Assembly (NCBI GenBank): GCA_944393345.1
Contig: CALXZW010000012.1
Coordinates: 1 to 20,433, forward strand
Direction: 5' to 3'
Length of the DNA stretch: 20,433 nt
From: an uncultured Clostridia bacterium
GTDB taxonomy: Bacteria; Bacillota; Clostridia; TANB77; CAG-508
The translations under genes and the position numbers were made by a program. Below, in pieces: positions 15,804 to 20,433 of the stretch. Under the pieces are notes generated by a model. The model was not told where the DNA came from, did no database searches, and saw only the letters and a program-made list of their open reading frames with translations. How positions within the stretch are numbered: the stretch's first letter is position 1; every line of letters begins with the position of its first letter.

Positions 15804-17774
15804 ATGAGTAATAAATATTATAATGAAGCAATTATAGGAAATAAAAATATGATAGCGACTTTTACCGAAAAAGGTGAATTAGAAAGAATGTATTTTCCTA
15901 CTAAAGATTACAAACAATTTATAAACTTTTTTCATACAGGAGTAAAAGTAAATTCATCAGATTTAATATATTTACATGATGATATAAATAATGTATATAA
16001 ACAGTATTATGAGCCAGATACAAATATCTTAAATACAGAAATAACAAACACATATTTTAATTTAAAAATGTTACAAACAGACTATATGCCAATAAAAGAA
16101 AATATATTAGTAAAAAGATATATATTTATGAATGAGGCAAAAATAGATTTGAATTTACAATTCTATATTTATTCTGAGTTATTATCAGATAATAATAATT
16201 TAGTTGGTTGTAAGATTATTGATGGTGGAATGATGCAGTATGCACATGATTTTACTTTTTCAACGTTTGCAAAGGGTGAAAAATTAGAAAAACACCAAAT
16301 ACATGGAAGCAAGGAAACAATCAAAAGAGGAGAAATCTATGATAAAGATTATATAGGAATGTCAAAAGAAGCAAGTATTTGCTATAATATTGGAACAATA
16401 AAACCTATGGAAAAGAAAATCTTAGAAATTTGCATAGCTGTAGAAGAAAGTAAAGAAATATCTAAAATAGAAGATGAAATAGAAAGAATTAAAAAGATAG
16501 ATTTAAAAAAGGAATATACAAATACCAAATCATATTGGAGAAAATTTGTAAAAAATCATAATGGTTTAAATATGAAAGAGCCTGAAAATAGTTATGAGGA
16601 AATGATACAAGAAATATATAAAAGAAGTATATTATTATTTCCATTATTATCGAATCCAGAAACTGGAGGAATAATTGCTGCAGCAGAAATAGACGAAAAT
16701 TTTACAAAATGTGGAAGATATGCATATTGTTGGCCAAGAGATGCCGTTTTTGTAACAAAAGCATTAGATATATTAAAAATGGATAAAGAAGCCGAAAAAT
16801 TTTATAAAGTTTTTTGTAAAAATACTCAAAGTAAAAATGGAATGTGGGAACAAAGATTTTTCACAGATGGAAGATTAGCTCCATGTTGGGGATATCAAAT
16901 AGATGAAACAGCAAGTGTTGTATATGGTGTATTAGAACATTACAATTATACTAAAAATACAAAATTTTTAAAAGAAAATCTATCTATGTGTGAGAAAGCA
17001 GTAGATTTCTTACAAAAATACATAAAAGATTGGTTAGAAATAGAAGATACAACAGAAAAAAAAGATAAAGTACAAGAAGAAATTGAAAATGAAAACAAAG
17101 AAAAAAATCAAGGTCATAAATATCATATAAGTTATGATTTATGGGAAATGAATGAAGGAATACATTTATATTCAATAGCAAGTATATATTCTGCTTTTGA
17201 ATCTATGATAAAAATATACAAAATATTAGGAAAAAATATATCTGATTTTGAAAATAATAGACTTAAACAGGAAAAAGTTTCGAAGGAAGAAAAAAAACTA
17301 GAAGCACTACAATTAAAAATAAAAGAATATATAGACAAAAATTTATATGATGAAGATAAAAAATCATATGTTAGAAATTTAGAAGATAAAAAGATGGATA
17401 TAAGTATACTAGGCGCAGTTGTTCCATTTAATGTATTTTCACCAAAAGAAAAAAGAGTGCAAAACACAATAGAAAGAATGAATATGTCAATAAGGACATA
17501 TACAGGAGGATATCAAAGATTTGAATTTGATCATTATATGAATGGAAACCCATGGCCAATTGCTAATTTGTGGATGACATTATATTATTTAAAAGCTGGA
17601 GAAAAAAAGAAAGCAAAGGAAACTTTTGATTTTGTTGTTAAAACTTCTGGAAAACATTATTTCTTAGGAGAACAAATAGATAATGCAACATTAAAACCTA
17701 ACTGGGTATTAGGATTAGGATGGTCTCATGCAATGTTTATAATAGTTTTAGAACATATGATGAAAAATATGTAG
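15804..17774 (+). CDS. GH15-family glucan 1,4-alpha-glucosidase (glucoamylase-like)
   Basis: Glycoside hydrolase family 15 releases glucose from alpha-glucan ends by inversion. The 656-residue protein has no signal peptide, so it acts in the cytosol, probably on glycogen or maltodextrins. The N-terminal ~270 residues form the beta-sandwich domain. The (alpha/alpha)6 barrel follows, with CGRYAYCWPRDAVFVTKALD (W310, R312, D313), MWEQRFFTDGRLAPCWGYQ, DETASVVYG, DLWEMNEGIH (E448, the general-acid position), GGYQRFEFDHYMNG with NPWPIANLWMTLYY, and LGEQID (E623, matching the catalytic-base position of fungal SEQYD). Both catalytic glutamates are present. A Glu/Lys-rich insertion lies at about residues 413-435. 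Trehalase and dextranase members share these motifs, so the exact substrate is uncertain. Confidence 0.9.
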   Translation: MSNKYYNEAIIGNKNMIATFTEKGELERMYFPTKDYKQFINFFHTGVKVNSSDLIYLHDDINNVYKQYYEPDTNILNTEITNTYFNLKMLQTDYMPIKENILVKRYIFMNEAKIDLNLQFYIYSELLSDNNNLVGCKIIDGGMMQYAHDFTFSTFAKGEKLEKHQIHGSKETIKRGEIYDKDYIGMSKEASICYNIGTIKPMEKKILEICIAVEESKEISKIEDEIERIKKIDLKKEYTNTKSYWRKFVKNHNGLNMKEPENSYEEMIQEIYKRSILLFPLLSNPETGGIIAAAEIDENFTKCGRYAYCWPRDAVFVTKALDILKMDKEAEKFYKVFCKNTQSKNGMWEQRFFTDGRLAPCWGYQIDETASVVYGVLEHYNYTKNTKFLKENLSMCEKAVDFLQKYIKDWLEIEDTTEKKDKVQEEIENENKEKNQGHKYHISYDLWEMNEGIHLYSIASIYSAFESMIKIYKILGKNISDFENNRLKQEKVSKEEKKLEALQLKIKEYIDKNLYDEDKKSYVRNLEDKKMDISILGAVVPFNVFSPKEKRVQNTIERMNMSIRTYTGGYQRFEFDHYMNGNPWPIANLWMTLYYLKAGEKKKAKETFDFVVKTSGKHYFLGEQIDNATLKPNWVLGLGWSHAMFIIVLEHMMKNM

Positions 17775-17798
17775 ATATAAAAAATACGGAGGAAAAAC

Positions 17799-17897
17799 AT
17801 AAGAAAATCAATAAAAGATATAATACTAATTACTTTAGTAATAATGATTTTATTTTCTTATGACGAGAATTTTAAATGTAGTAATATCAAAGGTTGA
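17799..17897 (+). pseudogene. 5' stump of an exported/membrane protein, interrupted by an IS remnant
   Basis: A strong GGAGG (17788-17792) is followed six bases later by ATA rather than ATG, then by codons for RKSIKDIILITLVIMILFSY, a typical positively charged plus hydrophobic signal-anchor. The frame ends at a TGA (17895-17897) that coincides with the apparent left end of the IS3-type remnant. I read this as a gene whose start codon mutated (ATG to ATA) and whose body was displaced by the insertion. The family is unknown. Confidence 0.5.
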
Positions 17898-18352
17898 AGT
17901 GAACCCTACTATTAGACAAAAGAGTTTAATGAGTAGGGTTCATTTTATGGCTAAATATTCAAATTAATTTAAATTAAAAGTAATAGAATTTTATCAAAAA
18001 GAAAATTATGGCGTAGAAAATGTTGCTAATTATTTTAATATTCCATCGAGTGAATTAGTTAGAAGATGGATTAAGAAATACGAAAAGTATGGAATATCAG
18101 GTATAATAAAAAATCAAAAGTTCTCATATGATGGAATTTTTAAGCAAAGTGTGATAAAATATATGCATAATAACCATTTATCATACATGTACTGAAACAG
18201 CAATTTTAATTTAGGAAGTCGTGATATTGTTTATAAATAGGAACATATGTATTATGAGGAAAGATCAAAAACTCTTTATGAAAAACGGCGTGGTAGAAAG
18301 AAAAATATGAGATCTAAACAAAGAATTAGAAGAAGATTTAATAGAGTATAAA
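17895..18352 (+). mobile_element. Degenerate IS3-family element, orfA (helix-turn-helix) remnant
   Basis: From 17895 the sequence TGAAGTGAACCCTACT resembles an IS3-type terminal repeat; GAACCCTACT (17901-17910) has a matching inverted AGTAGGGTTC (17932-17941). The ORF starting at ATG 17947 (MAKYSN) hits TAA at once (17965), but the frame then continues FKLKVIEFYQKENYGVENV, ANYFNIPSSELVRRWIKKYE and KYGISGIIKNQK, a classic IS3 OrfA helix-turn-helix, followed by a second damaged repeat ending in LYEKRRGRKKN. At least two further stops and a shift are present, and the orfB integrase (DDE) is absent. The element is a dead left-hand fragment; no right end was found. Confidence 0.8.
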
Positions 18353-18689
18353 TGTAAATATATGTTTGACGAATTTACACTATTTTTTTCTGAGAAATGA
18401 TATGGGAATGACTGTTCACATTGCAAAAAATTACTTTTTTATGTATAATTATTTATTATAAAAGTGAATGAAAAAGGGCAAATGACAGGAAAAGAAAAAG
18501 TAATATAATTATTGAAACTATAAGTAATAGAAACTTCATAATAATATCTTCTTTATTAGTAGTTATTATACTTAGTTTTATTATAAAAGTAATATTACAT
18601 ATAAATGAAACAAAAAAATTGCTAAATAGCAAGAAAGAATGACTTTCCGATTCTAATATTGCTATTGAAACTTATGAAACAGATATTAT
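18353..18689. other. Gene-poor decayed stretch
   Basis: No intact gene is seen. The + strand holds short broken frames, including one membrane-like piece at about 18530-18600 (NRNFIIISSLLVVIILSFII) that stops at 18641. This is consistent with a decayed membrane protein gene. No RNA gene, terminator or clear promoter was recognised. Confidence 0.5.
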
Positions 18690-18872
18690 AGTGGAACTAA
18701 AACATTTGCTAATGTAATACGAGAAAATGGAATTGAAATTGTTACTTTAGTTAATTTAGAATTAATATTAAATATTGCTTTATATTATGATGCTAAAAAT
18801 AATAAAATATCTTTATATAAAACATATTATACAACTATTTTTATGAATAATTATGCTTCTAAATATAAATAA
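18690..18872 (+). pseudogene. Fragment of an unidentified gene
   Basis: An open + strand frame without start codon or ribosome binding site reads SGTKTFANVIRENGIEIVTL, VNLELILNIALYYDAKNN and KISLYKTYYTTIF, ending NYASKYK and TAA at 18870-18872. The upstream sequence in another frame (AIETYETDII) looks like its lost N-terminal continuation. The composition is protein-like, so this is probably the tail of a decayed gene. No family was recognised. Confidence 0.45.
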
Positions 18873-18879
18873 CATAGAT

Positions 18880-19185
18880 ATGGAAAAAGAGAATTCAAAT
18901 TACGGAAAAAAATGGAGTAACTTAGATAAAAAACTTATGAAAAGTTTAGTTAGAAAAATAGACAAATTTAATAGTATTATAAAGAAATTATGATATTATT
19001 GAGAACCCAATAGACATAATAATTAATAGGAAAGAAAAAAATATGCAGAAGTTGCAAATAAATTTAGAATAGGAAATAGTAAAAAATTAATGAAATAAAT
19101 GTTTAAAGAAGGTGTATGGGATTATGGAAAAAATAAAACAGGAAAAGAAAAATTATTAAAGATTATTAAAAAAGAAAAGAAATAA
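18880..19185 (+). pseudogene. Decayed small, possibly DNA-binding, protein gene
   Basis: ATG 18880 opens a 37-residue frame (MEKENSNYGKKWSNLDKKLM, SLVRKIDKFNSIIKKL) that stops at 18991. The protein seems to continue in other frames as ENPIDIIINRKEK, then KYAEVANKFRIGNSKKLMK, a TAA (19099) and MFKEGVWDYGKNKTGKEKLL up to 19185. Two indels and one nonsense codon would have to be reversed to restore about 100 residues. The KYAEVANKFRIGNSKKLM part looks like a helix-turn-helix (AxxFxIGNxxxLxK). The family is unknown. It lies directly upstream of the repeat-protein gene. Confidence 0.45.
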
Positions 19186-19309
19186 GATGAAGAGGAAAAG
19201 AGAAAGAAGTATAATACAAACGATTTGTTCAAAAGTAAGAGATAAATTAATCAAAATAATAAAAATGATAAAAAAATTAAAGAGAAAATGAAAATAAGGA
19301 TGTGTTATT

Positions 19310-20433
19310 ATGGATAAAGTAAAAAAATTATTACAAGAATATGGATATGAAGAAAATGAAATAGAATTAATAATAGAAAATGAGAGAGTAAAAAAATATA
19401 AATCAGAAACATTATTGAACAAAATTAGAGAGAATTATAACTATTTATTATCCTTAGGATATAGTAGAGAAGAAGTAATAAAAATGACAAAAACTTTGCC
19501 ATCAATATATGGATATAGTATAGAAAATCTGAATAAAAAGATAGAAGACTTAGAAAAATTAGGATATAGTAAAGAAGAATTAATAAAGATGACAAAAGTT
19601 TTGCCAACAATATATGGATATAGTATAGAAAATATGAAGCAAAAGATAAAAGACTTAGAAAAATTAGGATATAGTAAAGAAGAAGTAATAAAGATGACAA
19701 AGACTTTGCCTACAATATATAGTTTAAGTATGGAAAATATAAAGCAAAAGATAGAATATTTAGAAAAATTAGGATATAGTAGAGAAGAAATAATAAAGAT
19801 GACAAAGAGTATGCCAACAATATATGGTTTAAGCATAGAAAATATAAAGCAAAAGATAGAAGACTTAGAAAAATTAGGATATAGTAGAGAAGAAGTAATA
19901 AAGATGACAAAGAGTATGCCAACAATATATGGTTTAAGCATAGAAAATATAAAGCAAAAGATAGAAGATTTAGAAAAATTAGGATATAGCAGAGAAGAAG
20001 TAATAAAGATGACAAAAACTTTGCCAGCAATATATGGATATAGTATAGAAAATATTAAGGAAAAAATAGAAGATTTAGAAAAATTAGGATATAGTAGAGA
20101 AGAAGTAATAAAGATGACAAAGAGTATGCCAACAATATATGGATATAGTATAGAAAATATTAAGGAAAAAATAGAAGATTTAGAAAAATTAGGATATAGT
20201 AGAGAAGAAGTAATAAGGATGACAAAAACTTTGCCAGCAATATATAGTTATAGTATAGAAAATCTGAAGAAAAAGATAGAAGAGTTAGAAAAATTAGGAT
20301 ATAGTAGAGAAGAAGTAATAAAGATGACAAAAACTTTGCCATCAATATATGGATACAGTATAGAAAATATTAGGGAAAAAATAGAGTTTTATGATTCTAT
20401 AGGATTACATTTATTAGCAGTAGAAGATACTAA
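19310..20433 (+). CDS. mTERF-like tandem-repeat protein (3' end outside window)
   Basis: The start ATG 19310 follows AAGGATG (19296-19302). The frame is open to the window end (374 codons, no stop). Residues 1-48 form a divergent first repeat (VKKLLQEYGYEENEIELIIE). Residues 49-363 are nine uninterrupted 35-residue repeats: LGYSREEVIKMTKTLP, then a short (S/T/A)IY(G/S)(Y/L) segment, then SIENIKEKIEDLEK. Residues 364-374 (IGLHLLAVEDT) begin a more divergent tenth. The LGxS-x3-(V/I)-x5-P pattern followed by a second helix containing K-(I/L)-x-x-L is that of the mTERF family, organellar helical solenoids that bind DNA or RNA. There is no signal peptide, so it is cytosolic. Function in a bacterium is unknown; nucleic-acid or protein binding is inference. 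TAL-effector-like repeats (33-35 residues) are an alternative but lack this proline pattern. Confidence 0.85.
   Translation, partial: MDKVKKLLQEYGYEENEIELIIENERVKKYKSETLLNKIRENYNYLLSLGYSREEVIKMTKTLPSIYGYSIENLNKKIEDLEKLGYSKEELIKMTKVLPTIYGYSIENMKQKIKDLEKLGYSKEEVIKMTKTLPTIYSLSMENIKQKIEYLEKLGYSREEIIKMTKSMPTIYGLSIENIKQKIEDLEKLGYSREEVIKMTKSMPTIYGLSIENIKQKIEDLEKLGYSREEVIKMTKTLPAIYGYSIENIKEKIEDLEKLGYSREEVIKMTKSMPTIYGYSIENIKEKIEDLEKLGYSREEVIRMTKTLPAIYSYSIENLKKKIEELEKLGYSREEVIKMTKTLPSIYGYSIENIREKIEFYDSIGLHLLAVEDT
19454..20398 (+). repeat. Nine tandem 105-bp direct repeats (coding)
   Basis: Units start at 19454, 19559, 19664, 19769, 19874, 19979, 20084, 20189 and 20294, with no indels. Neighbouring units are nearly identical at the DNA level: units 4 and 5 differ at only two bases. 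Variation is confined to a few codons (TL or SM or VL before the proline, S/T/A after it, GY/GL/SL/SY, and the start of helix 2). The two halves of the unit re-assort between copies, which points to recent duplication and gene conversion. Confidence 0.97.

Noticed and set aside
19210..19215. TATAAT as promoter of the repeat-protein gene
   Set aside because: A matching -35 is not convincing and chance TATAAT is common in such AT-rich DNA; not listed as a feature.
19425..20345. Long minus-strand ORFs across the repeat region
   Set aside because: They are mirror frames of the 105-bp coding repeats. They have no ribosome binding site, are extremely rich in Leu/Tyr/Ile, and several overlap each other; the + strand frame has a ribosome binding site and a coherent protein pattern.
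19454..20398. CRISPR array
   Set aside because: The 105-bp units are contiguous and coding throughout, without unique spacers of constant length.
19310..20433. TAL-effector/BAT-like DNA-binding repeats
   Set aside because: Unit length is similar, but the TALE core with its paired variable residues and GG is missing; the LGxS...P and second-helix pattern fits mTERF better.

Overview
The window is very AT-rich, single-strand-oriented bacterial DNA. Strong Shine-Dalgarno sites (AGGAGG, GGAGG), occasional TTG starts and the gene order era-yqzL-recO, mutL-miaA, sepF-divIVA, rsmD, ftsK/spoIIIE point to a low-GC Gram-positive, most likely an uncultured gut-type Clostridia lineage. That placement is inferred from gene content and base composition only. 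Almost every gene is on the + strand.

Layout. (1) 1-1467: the end of era, a small yqzL-like gene and recO, which is split by one extra base. (2) 1471-3017: a self-contained cassette of three unrecognised genes (a 55-aa protein, a glycine-rich membrane protein and a 259-aa coiled-coil protein) with its own extended -10 promoter and a perfect-stem terminator. (3) 3047-7667: mutL, miaA and an HlyD-like membrane protein, closely packed. (4) 7670-8798: sepF and divIVA (cell division), with a promoter, a phased array of operator-like boxes and a terminator. (5) 8829-10089: rsmD and a coiled-coil protein, again with phased boxes and a terminator-like hairpin. (6) 10128-17774: ftsK/spoIIIE (split by one extra base before its gamma domain), a 526-aa coiled-coil protein of unknown function, a beta-CASP metallo-beta-lactamase RNase and a cytosolic GH15 glucan glucohydrolase. 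(7) 17775-19300: a gene graveyard with a truncated exported protein, an IS3-type transposase remnant and two other decayed ORFs. (8) 19310 to the window edge: an open, very regular tandem-repeat protein with nine 35-residue mTERF-like repeats, cut by the end of the window.

Two observations stand out. First, the only two in-frame CGG codons I found in the housekeeping genes sit exactly where recO and ftsK need a +1 shift, each read CGG-A to GGA (Gly). This suggests that CGG may be an unassigned codon resolved by +1 frameshifting, or else that there is a systematic base-calling artefact. Second, the mTERF-like array is a nucleic-acid-binding-type solenoid known mainly from mitochondria and chloroplasts. 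Here it sits in bacterial accessory DNA with near-identical units that are evidently still duplicating or converting. A third point is that the sepF and rsmD promoters share an 11-bp-phased TTACA array that fits WalR/PhoP-type direct repeats.
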